From contig DATKDT010000016.1 of NCBI GenBank assembly GCA_035512575.1, positions 1-14,695 on the forward strand: 14,695 nucleotides of DNA. The letters are read 5' to 3'. This DNA comes from JALYRV01 sp035512575. Its GTDB lineage: Bacteria > Acidobacteriota > Vicinamibacteria > Vicinamibacterales > SCN-69-37. The notes under the pieces are model-generated. The model was not told the DNA's origin. It was given only the letters and a program-made list of their open reading frames with translations, and did not search any database. This document shows positions 1 to 7,723 of the stretch, in pieces (position 1 is the stretch's first letter; every line of letters starts with the position of its first letter). A program made the position numbers and the translations under genes.

Positions 1-4
1 CGGG

Positions 5-994
5 CTACCGCGCGGCAGGCACCGTCAGGCTGATCAGCACATCGGGGTATTTCTGCTGGACGATGGGCACGCCTTCGGGGCCCATGACGGCCAGCGCCGT
101 GGCCAGCGCGTCGGCGATGGCGCCGTCGCGCGCGATGACGCGGGCGGTCACCTGATTGGTCAGGCCCAGGCCGGTCCTCGGGTCGACGATATGCGAGTAG
201 CGCACGCCGTCGATCTCCACGAACTGCGATTCGTCGCCCGAGGTCGCGATCGCGGCGTTGGTCAGCTGCGACGCGCGCTGACGGAATGCCGCGTCGGCAT
301 CCGCCGCATCGATGCGCCACCCGGCCAGTCCCGGCGGGCCGCTGCCAGCGATGATGTCGCCGCCCGTGTCGATGAGGGCGCGCCCGAGGCCCGCCTGGCT
401 GAGGGTGCGCAGCGCCTGCTGCAGGATGTAGCCTTTGGCGATGCCGCCGAGATCGAGGCGCATGCCGTCTTTGGCAAGGCGCACGGAGCCCCTCGCGCGG
501 TCGATCTCGAGATGGCGCCATCCGACCAGGGCCCTCGCCGCCTCGCGCGCCGCGGCGGGCGGCATCCTGCCGGCCTTGCGCGCCTCGCGCCACAGATCCA
601 CGAGGGGGCCGATGGTGGGATCGAACGCGCCGTCCGTCACGCGCGCGATCGTGACGGCGGTGGAGAGCACTTCGAGCAGATCGGGGCTGACCGGGGTCCA
701 GGCGGTGCCGCCGGCCTCGAGCCGCCGCAGCTCGCTCTGCGGCTGGTAGTCGCTCATCATGCGGTCGAGCGCCGCGATGCGGGCGAAGGCCGCCTCGGCG
801 GCCGATTGCGCTCGCTGCTCGTCGGGGGCGTGCAGTAGAATCCGGACCGGCAGGCCCATGTGAACCTGGCTCGATTCGAACGGGCGCGGCACCTGGCCAC
901 CGGCGCCAAGCGCGGCGGCCGCCAGCGCCGCGGCGAGCGGCCCCCGCAGCAGACTCCGGACCGGTGATGCGTTCCACTTCGCGGCTCGTCGCAC
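5..994 (-). CDS. apbE: ApbE-family FAD:protein FMN transferase, exported
   Basis: Flavin transferase that covalently attaches FMN from FAD to threonines of exported redox proteins, using Mg2+. Counting from the GTG at 994, the protein has 329 residues. Visible family motifs, in order, are FDPTIGPLVDLW (about 124-135), DLGGIAKG (about 181-188), TGGDI (about 210-214), TSGDE (about 251-255), SHIVDPRTG (about 267-275) and ADALATAL (about 294-301, the C-terminal metal-site region). Length and motif order match full-length ApbE. An Ala/Leu-rich segment at about 17-33 looks like a signal peptide. The start is uncertain: the frame is open back to 1081, with ATG at 1009, GTG at 994 and only CTG codons (952, 949) where coding-type third positions begin. 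Any start at or above 994 overlaps the divergent gene at 967. No FMN-target protein (RnfG/NqrC type) is visible in the window. Family assignment is firm; start and partner are not. Confidence 0.93.
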   Translation of the reverse strand: MRRAAKWNASPVRSLLRGPLAAALAAAALGAGGQVPRPFESSQVHMGLPVRILLHAPDEQRAQSAAEAAFARIAALDRMMSDYQPQSELRRLEAGGTAWTPVSPDLLEVLSTAVTIARVTDGAFDPTIGPLVDLWREARKAGRMPPAAAREAARALVGWRHLEIDRARGSVRLAKDGMRLDLGGIAKGYILQQALRTLSQAGLGRALIDTGGDIIAGSGPPGLAGWRIDAADADAAFRQRASQLTNAAIATSGDESQFVEIDGVRYSHIVDPRTGLGLTNQVTARVIARDGAIADALATALAVMGPEGVPIVQQKYPDVLISLTVPAAR

Positions 995-1746
995 ACAGCC
1001 TGGCGGCATGCGTCGCCGCGGCGGCACTGTGGCCGGCCGGCGTCGACGCCGGGCAGGTGGCTGCGGCATCACCGCCCACAACTTATCGCGAAACCATTCC
1101 GGGTACGTCGGTCACTTTCGAGATGGTGCGCGTCCCTGGCGGCGGACCCGTCGAGCCCTTCCATATCGGGCGCACCGAGGTGACATGGGATATGTACGAC
1201 GTCTTCTCGCTGAAGCTCGACGAGAAAGGGAGCGCGGGCGCTGCCCATGCCGTCGCCCGGCCCTCGCGGCCGTACGGCGCGCCCGACTACGGCTGGGGCC
1301 ACGCCGGCTACCCCGCGATCAGCATCGCGCGCGAGGCTGCCGATGCGTTCACGGCGTGGCTGTCGACGAAGACCGGCCGGGCGTATCGCCTGCCGACCGA
1401 GGCCGAATGGGAGCACGCGGCTGCGCTTGCCGGCCTGCCGGCGGACGCCGTCGCGTGGCATCGCGGCAACGCGACGAGCCGCACGCGGCCGGTGGCGACG
1501 CGCGCGCCTGACGCGCTGGGACTGTTCGATCTGTACGGCAACGCCGCCGAATGGGTCGCCGCGGCGGACGGCGCGCGCGTCACACGCGGCGGCTCGTTCC
1601 GCGATCCGCTCGCCGCGCTCGGCCCGGACGCGCGCGAGGAGCAGGACGAGTACTGGAACGAGCGCGATCCGCAGCTGCCGAAGAGCCGGTGGTGGCTCTC
1701 CGACGGCCCGTTCGTGGGATTTCGACTGGCGAGGGACATCCAATGA
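967..1746 (+). CDS. Exported FGE/SUMF1-domain protein lacking catalytic cysteines
   Basis: A 259-residue protein of the formylglycine-generating-enzyme/sulfatase-modifying-factor superfamily, which shares a C-type-lectin-like fold. From the ATG at 967 (a GTG lies just before, at 964) there is a signal peptide over about residues 1-28, ending near VDA-G. An LAAC lipobox-like string at 12-15 sits too early and is followed by more hydrophobic sequence. Domain signatures are GRTEVTWDMYDVF (68-80), YPAISIAREAADAF (115-128), YRLPTEAEWEHAA (140-152), LGLFDLYGNAAEW (184-196), TRGGSF (206-211) and VGFRLAR (250-256). The only cysteine is residue 15, inside the signal peptide, so the copper-binding Cys pair of true FGE is absent and formylglycine synthesis is not expected; a structural or binding role is more likely. 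Its TGA overlaps the next gene's ATG (ATGA), which implies translational coupling to the dehydrogenase. Confidence 0.9.
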   Translation: MRSTSRLVAHSLAACVAAAALWPAGVDAGQVAAASPPTTYRETIPGTSVTFEMVRVPGGGPVEPFHIGRTEVTWDMYDVFSLKLDEKGSAGAAHAVARPSRPYGAPDYGWGHAGYPAISIAREAADAFTAWLSTKTGRAYRLPTEAEWEHAAALAGLPADAVAWHRGNATSRTRPVATRAPDALGLFDLYGNAAEWVAAADGARVTRGGSFRDPLAALGPDAREEQDEYWNERDPQLPKSRWWLSDGPFVGFRLARDIQ

Positions 1747-3035
1747 CATTCACACGCCGCACCTTCATCCAGGCCTCCGCCGCGGCCACGGCCGCGATGG
1801 CGTTTCCCTACGGCGTCAGACTGCACGGCTCGGACGTCATCCGCGTCGGCGTCATCGGCTGCGGCGGGCGGGGCACGGGGGCCGCGCGCGACTGCATGCG
1901 CGGCTCGGAGGGCGTCGAGATCGTCGCGATGGGCGATCTCATGGCCGATCGGCTCGGGCAGTCGCGTACCGAGCTCGCGAAAGCGGTCGCCGCGAACGCG
2001 GCGCTCGCGCCGAAGTTCAAGGTCACCGACGAGCGCTGCTTCACGGGATTCGACGCGTTTCAGAAGGTCATCGACAGCGGCGTCGATCTCGTGATTCTCG
2101 CGTCGCCGCCCGGCTTCCGCCCGGCGCATCTCGAGGCGGCCGTTGCCGCCGGCAAGCACATCTTCACGGAAAAGCCCGTGGCGGTCGACGCCGCCGGCAT
2201 CCGGTCGGTGCTGGCGACGGCGGAGGAGGCCAGGCGCAGAAACCTCGGCATCGTCGCCGGCACGCAGCGGCGGCATCAGGCCGAGTACGTCGAGGCGATC
2301 CGCCGCATCCACGACGGCGCCATCGGCGAGGTCGTCGGCGGCCAGGTGTTCTGGAATCAGGGCGGGCTCTGGCACCGCGATCGGAAGGCGGAGTGGACCG
2401 ACGCCGAGTGGCAGATCCGCAACTGGCTGTATTTCACGTGGCTGTCGGGCGATCACATCGTGGAGCAGCACGTCCACAACATCGACGTGGCCAACTGGGT
2501 GATGCGCGCGCATCCGGTGAAGGCGATGGGCGTGGGCGGGCGGCAGTTCCGCACGGGGCCGGAATACGGCCACATCTACGATCACTTCGCGATCGACTTC
2601 GAGTATCCGGGCGGCGCGCGCGTGCTGAGCATGTGCCGGCAGATCGAAGGCACGCGCGACCGCATCGGGGAGCACTTCACCGGCACCGCCGGGCGATCCA
2701 ACCCGGCGAGCTTCATCCAGGGCGCGACGCCCTGGAAGTACGAGGCGCCGCCGCGCGAGCAGCGGATCAGCCCGTACGTGCAGGAGCACACCGATCTGGT
2801 CGCAAGCCTGCGCGCCGGGACGCCGCTCAACGAGCTGCGCCAGGTCGCCGAGAGCACGCTGACGGCCATCATGGGCCGCGAGGCCGCTTACACTGGACAG
2901 GAGATCACGTGGGACGAGATGCTGAACGCGCAGCAGACGCTGACGCCGCCGGCGATCGCGTTCGGGCCGCTCGCCGTGCCGCCCGTGCCGATGCCGGGAC
3001 GCACGAAGATCGACCGCGTGTGGGGCGCGGAGTAG
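1743..3035 (+). CDS. Tat-exported Gfo/Idh/MocA-family oxidoreductase
   Basis: Predicted NAD(P)-dependent dehydrogenase of the glucose-fructose oxidoreductase / inositol dehydrogenase superfamily, 430 residues. The start is the ATG at 1743, chosen because it overlaps the upstream stop and puts a twin-arginine signal at the N-terminus: TRRTFIQ at residues 4-10, followed by an Ala-rich hydrophobic stretch. The Rossmann nucleotide loop GCGGRG is at 39-44, the conserved EKP motif at 143-145 and the catalytic-region string GDHIVEQHVHNID at 236-248. The substrate cannot be told from sequence; sugars, inositols and hydroxy acids are all used by the family. Export of a folded NAD(P) enzyme by Tat is known for the family's namesake, which carries tightly bound NADP. 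It sits between the FGE-like gene (4-nt overlap) and the isomerase-like gene (2-nt gap), so one operon is very likely. Confidence 0.93.
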   Translation: MTFTRRTFIQASAAATAAMAFPYGVRLHGSDVIRVGVIGCGGRGTGAARDCMRGSEGVEIVAMGDLMADRLGQSRTELAKAVAANAALAPKFKVTDERCFTGFDAFQKVIDSGVDLVILASPPGFRPAHLEAAVAAGKHIFTEKPVAVDAAGIRSVLATAEEARRRNLGIVAGTQRRHQAEYVEAIRRIHDGAIGEVVGGQVFWNQGGLWHRDRKAEWTDAEWQIRNWLYFTWLSGDHIVEQHVHNIDVANWVMRAHPVKAMGVGGRQFRTGPEYGHIYDHFAIDFEYPGGARVLSMCRQIEGTRDRIGEHFTGTAGRSNPASFIQGATPWKYEAPPREQRISPYVQEHTDLVASLRAGTPLNELRQVAESTLTAIMGREAAYTGQEITWDEMLNAQQTLTPPAIAFGPLAVPPVPMPGRTKIDRVWGAE

Positions 3036-3037
3036 CC

Positions 3038-3970
3038 ATGGCCGTCACGCGCCGGATGTTCGTGAGGTCGGCCGGTCTCGGGGCCGGAGCGCTCTGGCTG
3101 TCGCGCTCGGCCGCCGCGGCGGCCTTGATGCCGGCGCCCGCGCAGATGGTCCGGAAGTTCCGGCTGGCCTACGCCCCGCACTTCGGCATGTTCCGCGAGC
3201 ACACCGGCCCCGATCTCGTCGCGCAGCTGGAGTTCATGGCGTCGGAAGGGTTCCCGGCGCTGGAAGACAATGGCATGCGCGGCCGTGCGGTCGCCGACCA
3301 GGAGTTGATCGGCAGGACCCTGCAGCGCCTCCACATGCGGATGGGCGTGTTCGTCGCCCACACGATCAACTGGACCGCGCCGACGCTGACGACGTCCGAT
3401 CCGGCGCATCGCGACGCGTTCCTCAAGGAGATCCGCGAGTCGGTCGACATCGCGAAGCGCGTGGGCGCGACATGGATGACCGTGGTCCCCGGCCACGTCG
3501 ATCGGCGCCCGCACATCGACTATCAGACCGCTAACGTGATCGAGACGCTCAGGCGCGCGGCGGAGATGCTCGAGCCGCACGGCCTGGTGATCGTGCTCGA
3601 GCCGCTCAACACGCTGCGCAACCATCCCGGCATGTTCCTGACGTCGACGCCGCAGGCGCACCTGATCTGCAGGGCGGTCGACAGCCCGTCGTGCAAGATC
3701 CTCTTCGACGTCTATCACCAGCAGATCACCGAAGGGAACCTCATCCCGAACATCAACACCGCCTGGAACGACATCGCCTACTTCCAGGTCGGCGACAATC
3801 CCGGCCGCAACGAGCCGGGCACCGGCGAGATCAACTATCAGAACGTCTTCCGCCACATTCACGGCAAGGGCTACACCGGCATTGTCGGCATGGAGCACGG
3901 CAACGCGGCGAAGGGGAAGGCAGGGGAGCGCGCCGTCATCGACGCGTACGTGCGTGCGGATGCCTGGTGA
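3038..3970 (+). CDS. Tat-exported hydroxypyruvate isomerase-like TIM-barrel protein
   Basis: Sugar-phosphate isomerase/epimerase (AP-endonuclease-2 / xylose isomerase-like TIM barrel), 310 residues, closest by motif to hydroxypyruvate isomerase Hyi. The string PGRNEPGTGEINYQ (255-268) is the Hyi-type signature. Likely metal ligands, by family pattern, are E188 (LEPLN), D224 (FDVYHQQ), Q250 (YFQVGD) and E286 (GMEHG). The N-terminus TRRMFVR (4-10) plus an Ala/Leu-rich segment to about residue 30 is a Tat signal, unlike cytosolic Hyi of E. coli, so the protein probably works outside the cytoplasm. It starts 2 nt after the oxidoreductase stop, and its last 11 nt overlap the methyltransferase-like gene. 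The pairing suggests a shared substrate route, oxidation then isomerisation of a sugar or hydroxy-keto acid. The substrate itself is inference. Confidence 0.9.
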   Translation: MAVTRRMFVRSAGLGAGALWLSRSAAAAALMPAPAQMVRKFRLAYAPHFGMFREHTGPDLVAQLEFMASEGFPALEDNGMRGRAVADQELIGRTLQRLHMRMGVFVAHTINWTAPTLTTSDPAHRDAFLKEIRESVDIAKRVGATWMTVVPGHVDRRPHIDYQTANVIETLRRAAEMLEPHGLVIVLEPLNTLRNHPGMFLTSTPQAHLICRAVDSPSCKILFDVYHQQITEGNLIPNINTAWNDIAYFQVGDNPGRNEPGTGEINYQNVFRHIHGKGYTGIVGMEHGNAAKGKAGERAVIDAYVRADAW

Positions 3971-4649
3971 CGGCGCCGTGTTCGACCGGCTCCGCGCCGA
4001 TATCCGCACAAGCCGCCTCCGCGGCCCCTCGTTCAAGGCGCTCGTCGACAGGCACGTCGGCGACGAGGCGACGCGCGATCCCATTCAGGACGCCAACGGC
4101 CTCGACAGCCTCGACACGTTCATCGACGACCTGCTGCTGACCGGATCCCTGCCCGGGCAGACGCGCGCCCGCGAGCCGGAGATGGTGCACTACCAGCACA
4201 CGCCCGCGCGCATCATCTTCGAGCTGGTGGATCAGGCGCCCATCCCGGACGCGGGCGTCTTCTACGATCTCGGCTCCGGTCTCGGCCACGTGCCGATGCT
4301 GGTCAACCTCCTGAGCGGCGCCAGGGCGCGCGGCGTGGAGGTCGAGCCGGCCTACTCGGACTACGCGCGGGCGCGCGCCGCGGATCTCAACCTGGCGGGG
4401 GTCGACTTCAGGACCGCCGACGCGCGCTACGCGGATTACGCCGACGGGACGGACTTCTTCATGTACACTCCCTTCGAGGGCAGGATGCTGCAGGACGTCC
4501 TGAAGCGCCTGGAGGCCGAATCGCGCACGAGGCGGATCCGGCTGTTCACGTACGGGCCCTGCACCTCCCTGGCCGCGCGGGAAAGCTGGCTCGAGCCGAT
4601 AGGCGCGGGCGTGGCTCACATCTACGAGCTGGGTATGTTTGGCAGTTAA
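3960..4649 (+). CDS. SAM-dependent methyltransferase-like protein
   Basis: A 229-residue soluble protein with a class I SAM-binding core. FYDLGSGLGHVP (101-112) is motif I, the glycine-rich SAM loop, and GVEVEP (124-129) supplies the acidic residue expected to hold the SAM ribose (E128). DFFMYTPFEG falls where motif IV sits. The layout, with an N-terminal helical region of about 95 residues before the Rossmann core, recalls DOT1-like or small-molecule methyltransferases, but no substrate motif is recognisable. The ATG at 3960 is preferred; an in-frame GTG at 3954 is an alternative. Either overlaps the isomerase-like gene, so co-translation is likely. No signal peptide is seen, so it is cytoplasmic while its upstream neighbours are exported, and it may simply be the distal gene of the operon. 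The fold call is fairly firm; the target is unknown. Confidence 0.75.
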   Translation: MPGDGAVFDRLRADIRTSRLRGPSFKALVDRHVGDEATRDPIQDANGLDSLDTFIDDLLLTGSLPGQTRAREPEMVHYQHTPARIIFELVDQAPIPDAGVFYDLGSGLGHVPMLVNLLSGARARGVEVEPAYSDYARARAADLNLAGVDFRTADARYADYADGTDFFMYTPFEGRMLQDVLKRLEAESRTRRIRLFTYGPCTSLAARESWLEPIGAGVAHIYELGMFGS

Positions 4650-4675
4650 ACGATCACGACATCACGAGGCGACGC

Positions 4676-4888
4676 ATGGCACGCGAAAAAGGCACGGTAG
4701 AGAGATTCATGGACGAAAAGGGCTTCGGCTTCATCAAACCCGACTCGGGCGGCAAGGACGTGTTCGTCCACCATTCGGCCATCGGCGGCAGCGGCTTCAA
4801 GTCGCTCAGCCAGGGCCAGCGCGTCGAATACGAACTGGTGCAGGACCCCAAGGGCCCCCGCGCCGAGAACGTAACGTCCGCCGACTGA
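4676..4888 (+). CDS. Cold-shock domain protein (CspA family)
   Basis: A 70-residue single cold-shock domain, the usual size for the family. It binds single-stranded RNA or DNA and acts as an RNA chaperone in the cytoplasm. The RNP1 motif KGFGFI is at 15-20 and the RNP2 motif VFVHH at 29-33. The N-terminal GTVERFMDEKGFGFI departs from the common GTVKWFN form by lacking the aromatic Trp before RNP1, which may lower nucleic-acid stacking. A GAGG Shine-Dalgarno lies at 4666-4669, 6 nt before the ATG. The gap to the methyltransferase-like stop is 26 nt, and to trkA 22 nt. No terminator is visible in either gap, so it may be read from the upstream operon or from a promoter inside the preceding gene. 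Confidence 0.95.
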   Translation: MAREKGTVERFMDEKGFGFIKPDSGGKDVFVHHSAIGGSGFKSLSQGQRVEYELVQDPKGPRAENVTSAD

Positions 4889-4910
4889 TCCTCCGCCGCG
4901 GCCGCCCGGG

Positions 4911-6254
4911 ATGCGCATCATCATCGTCGGCGGGGGCGAGATTGGCTACGCTCTCGCGCGCGAGCTCTCACGCGATCACAGCCTGTCGGTGGTCGACCTC
5001 GACCCGGAGGTCGGGAAGCGCTTCTCGGCCCTCGACGTCGCGTTCCTGGCCGGCAGCGGCACGAGCGCCGACGTGCTCGGCCGGGCCGGCGTGGACGGCG
5101 CCGGGCTGCTGATTGCCTGCACCGGCCTTGATGAAGTCAACATGGTGGCGTGCGCCGTGGCCACAGGGCTCGGCGCGCGCCGCACCATCTGCTTCGCCTC
5201 GCGCGAGGATTTCGCCGGCGGCGACAGCAATGCTGAAACGGTGCGGAAGCACTTCGGCATCGAGCGGATCATCTGGCCCGAGGCGCAGCTTGCCGCGGAA
5301 ATCGAGCGGATCATCGCCGCGCCGGGCGCCATCGACGCCGAGGTTTTTGCCGACGGCCGGATCCGCCTGCTGGAATTCAGGCTCGAGGCACACTCACCGC
5401 TGACCGCCGCGCCGCTCGCGGCCCTCCACCTGCCGCACGGCGCCCTGATCGTCGCCGTCAAGCACAGCGACTCCATCGAGATTCCGCGCGGCGAGACGCA
5501 GCTGCGCCACGGCGACAAGGTCTTCGTCATGGGCACGCCTGAGGCTGTGGCCCAGGTCACGCCGCAGATTCAGGGGACCTCGCCCGACCGCGCCCGCCAG
5601 ATGGTGACCATCATCGGCGGCGGCGACGTCGGGTTCAGGCTGGCGCAGCGGCTCGAGGCGTCGCGCGACGTCGACGTGCGCATCATCGAGAGCGACCGCG
5701 ATCGCGGCGAGATGCTGGCCGGCGCGCTCAGGCGCGCCCTGGTCCTCAACGGCGACGGCACCGACCTCGAGCTGCTCGAGTCGGAGGAGATCGGACGCAG
5801 CGACGTGCTCGTCTCGGTCATCGACAACGACGAGCGCAATCTGTTCGCGTCGCTGCTCGGCCGCCAGCTCGGCGTGCGCCGCATCATCACGCGCGTCAGC
5901 CGCCCGGCCAACCTGCGCCTCTTCGAGCGCGTCGGCATCGACGTCGCGCTCTCCGCGCGCGGCGCCGCCGTGTCGTCGCTCGTCCACCAGATCCAGGGCG
6001 GCCATGCGCACCTGCTGGCCGTCCTCGAGGAAGGGCAGGCCACCATCGTCGAAATCGCGGTGCCGGCAGGCTTCCGCCCGCAGGCGCTGATGCACATGAA
6101 ATCGCCGCCGCAGTCGATTGTCGGCGCCATCCTGCGCGGCCCCGATGTGATCATCCCGCGCGGAGCCGACGAGATCCATCCGGGCGATCGGCTCATCGTC
6201 TTCGCAGCGGCGCAGTCGGTGAAGCTCGTCCGCGACTATTTCGGCTCTGTCTGA
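4911..6254 (+). CDS. trkA: Trk potassium uptake regulatory subunit TrkA
   Basis: Cytoplasmic NAD(H)-binding, ring-forming RCK subunit that gates the TrkH potassium channel; 447 residues, the normal length for a two-RCK TrkA. The first Rossmann loop GGGEIG is at 7-12 with acidic residues (VVDLD) after beta-2; the second, GGGDVG, is at 236-241. Each is followed by a TrkA_C (RCK_C) region, roughly 140-220 and 370-447. The start at 4911 places the nucleotide loop at the expected distance from the N-terminus. The TGA at 6252-6254 shares its last base with the trkH ATG, a coupling usual for trkA-trkH pairs. All expected elements are present. No regulatory element is visible in the 22 nt before it. 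Confidence 0.95.
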   Translation: MRIIIVGGGEIGYALARELSRDHSLSVVDLDPEVGKRFSALDVAFLAGSGTSADVLGRAGVDGAGLLIACTGLDEVNMVACAVATGLGARRTICFASREDFAGGDSNAETVRKHFGIERIIWPEAQLAAEIERIIAAPGAIDAEVFADGRIRLLEFRLEAHSPLTAAPLAALHLPHGALIVAVKHSDSIEIPRGETQLRHGDKVFVMGTPEAVAQVTPQIQGTSPDRARQMVTIIGGGDVGFRLAQRLEASRDVDVRIIESDRDRGEMLAGALRRALVLNGDGTDLELLESEEIGRSDVLVSVIDNDERNLFASLLGRQLGVRRIITRVSRPANLRLFERVGIDVALSARGAAVSSLVHQIQGGHAHLLAVLEEGQATIVEIAVPAGFRPQALMHMKSPPQSIVGAILRGPDVIIPRGADEIHPGDRLIVFAAAQSVKLVRDYFGSV

Positions 6255-7723
6255 TGCGGACTCTGGTCGTCATCCAGACCACCGGCGGGTTCCTTCGATT
6301 CTTCAGCCTGACGTTCCTCGCGCCGCTCGCGGTGGCCCTTGCCTACGGCGAGCGCTACGACGCGGCCGTGTTCTTCGGCGCCGCCGTGCTGTCGTCCGCG
6401 GCCGGCTACGCGATGACGCGCGGCCGGCAGACCCGCACCGACGACCTGAAGCGCGTCGAGGGGCTCGCCATCGTCGCCGGGTCGTGGCTGCTGCTGGCCT
6501 GGTTTGCCGCGATCCCGTATCTGGGCGCCGGCATGGGCCCGATCGACGCCATGTTCGAGTCGATGTCGGGCATGACGACGACCGGCGCCACGGTCATGCG
6601 CGACTTCAGCGACTACGGGCGCGGGCTCTTCTTCTGGCGGGCCATGACGCAATGGTTCGGCGGCATGGGCGTCATCGCCCTGTTCGTGGCGGTCCTGCCG
6701 CGGCTCGGCATCGGCGGGCGGCAGCTGTTTTTCGCGGAGGCTCCGGGTCCTACCGAGGAAAGACTCACGCCGCAGATCCGCAAGACGGCCGCGGCACTCT
6801 GGTCGGTGTACGCCGGCCTCACGCTGGCGGAGTTCGGCGCGCTGATGGTCGCGGGCATGCCGGTCTTCGACAGCGCGTGCCATGCGCTGACGACGCTGTC
6901 GGCCGGCGGGTTCTCGCCGCATCCGCTGTCGATCGCGGGGTATGCCAATCCGGCGGTCGAGTGGATCATCATCGTCTTCATGTTCGCGGCGGGCGCGAAC
7001 TTCGCGCTGCACTACCGGACGATCCGCGGCGAGGCCTTCGCGCTGCCGAAGGATGAGGAGTTCCGCACCTACGCCGGTATCGTCGCCGCCGCGGCCCTGC
7101 TGCTCGTCGTGTTCCTGCGCCCCGAGATACCGGGCTTCGCCGAGCGGCTGCGCCACGGGCTGTTTCAGACGCTGACGATCGTCACGACGACGGGGTATGC
7201 GAGCACGGATTTTCAGCTGTGGAACGACCAGGCCAGGATGGTGCTGCTGCTGCTGATGTTCATCGGCGGATGCGCCGGGTCGGCGGCCGGCGGGCCGAAG
7301 GTCGTGCGCCAGCTGCTGATCGCGCGGTACACGCTGCTGGAGCTGCGCCGCACGCTGCACCCGCGCGGCGTGCTGCCGGTCAAGCTGGGAGGCCGGGTCG
7401 TGTCGGAAGACGTCATGCGCGGCGTGCTGGTGTTCTTCCTGTTCTATCTGCTCGTGTTCGCGATCTGCACGCTGGTGGTGGGCGCGCTGGGCGCGGACCT
7501 GGTGACCGCGCTGACGGCGTCGATCGCGTGCCTCGGCAACATCGGCCCGGGCCTCAACGCCATCGGGCCGATGGCGAACTTCGCCGATCTGCATCCGGCC
7601 TCGAAGATCGTGCTCACCGCCGCGATGTGGATCGGCCGGCTGGAAGTGCTGACCGTGCTGGCGCTGCTGAGGCCGGAGATCTGGCGCGGCGCGCGCTTTC
7701 GCGCGCCGGAGGGACTGACATGA
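6254..7723 (+). CDS. trkH: Trk-type potassium uptake channel subunit TrkH
   Basis: Inner-membrane potassium translocating subunit of the SKT superfamily, 489 residues. The four pore-loop repeats are all visible, each with its filter glycine: MTTTG (107-111), TTLSAGG (213-219), TIVTTTG (308-314) and CLGNIGPG (426-433). Numerous hydrophobic helices lie between them. Unusually for the fold, the first two helices follow almost directly after the N-terminal MRTLVVIQTTGG. The start at 6254 overlaps the trkA stop by 1 nt, and the stop overlaps the next gene's ATG by 4 nt (ATGA), so trkA, trkH and the downstream membrane gene are probably translated together. TrkH works with the TrkA ring encoded just upstream; both are complete, so the module should be functional. 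Confidence 0.96.
   Translation: MRTLVVIQTTGGFLRFFSLTFLAPLAVALAYGERYDAAVFFGAAVLSSAAGYAMTRGRQTRTDDLKRVEGLAIVAGSWLLLAWFAAIPYLGAGMGPIDAMFESMSGMTTTGATVMRDFSDYGRGLFFWRAMTQWFGGMGVIALFVAVLPRLGIGGRQLFFAEAPGPTEERLTPQIRKTAAALWSVYAGLTLAEFGALMVAGMPVFDSACHALTTLSAGGFSPHPLSIAGYANPAVEWIIIVFMFAAGANFALHYRTIRGEAFALPKDEEFRTYAGIVAAAALLLVVFLRPEIPGFAERLRHGLFQTLTIVTTTGYASTDFQLWNDQARMVLLLLMFIGGCAGSAAGGPKVVRQLLIARYTLLELRRTLHPRGVLPVKLGGRVVSEDVMRGVLVFFLFYLLVFAICTLVVGALGADLVTALTASIACLGNIGPGLNAIGPMANFADLHPASKIVLTAAMWIGRLEVLTVLALLRPEIWRGARFRAPEGLT

Noticed and set aside
191..838. 215-codon plus-strand open frame opposite apbE
   Set aside because: Arg/Ala/Gly-rich shadow of apbE, whose motifs are intact on the minus strand.
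979..1013. Lipobox-like LAAC in the FGE-like protein, suggesting a lipoprotein
   Set aside because: The cysteine is only residue 15 and is followed by more of the hydrophobic core, so a Sec type I cleavage near VDA-G fits better.
1308..2789. 493-codon minus-strand open frame across the FGE-like and dehydrogenase genes
   Set aside because: Shadow of two well-supported plus-strand genes, with no motif of its own.
2888..4084. 398-codon minus-strand open frame opposite the isomerase-like gene
   Set aside because: Shadow composition; the plus-strand protein has the Hyi signature and metal ligands.
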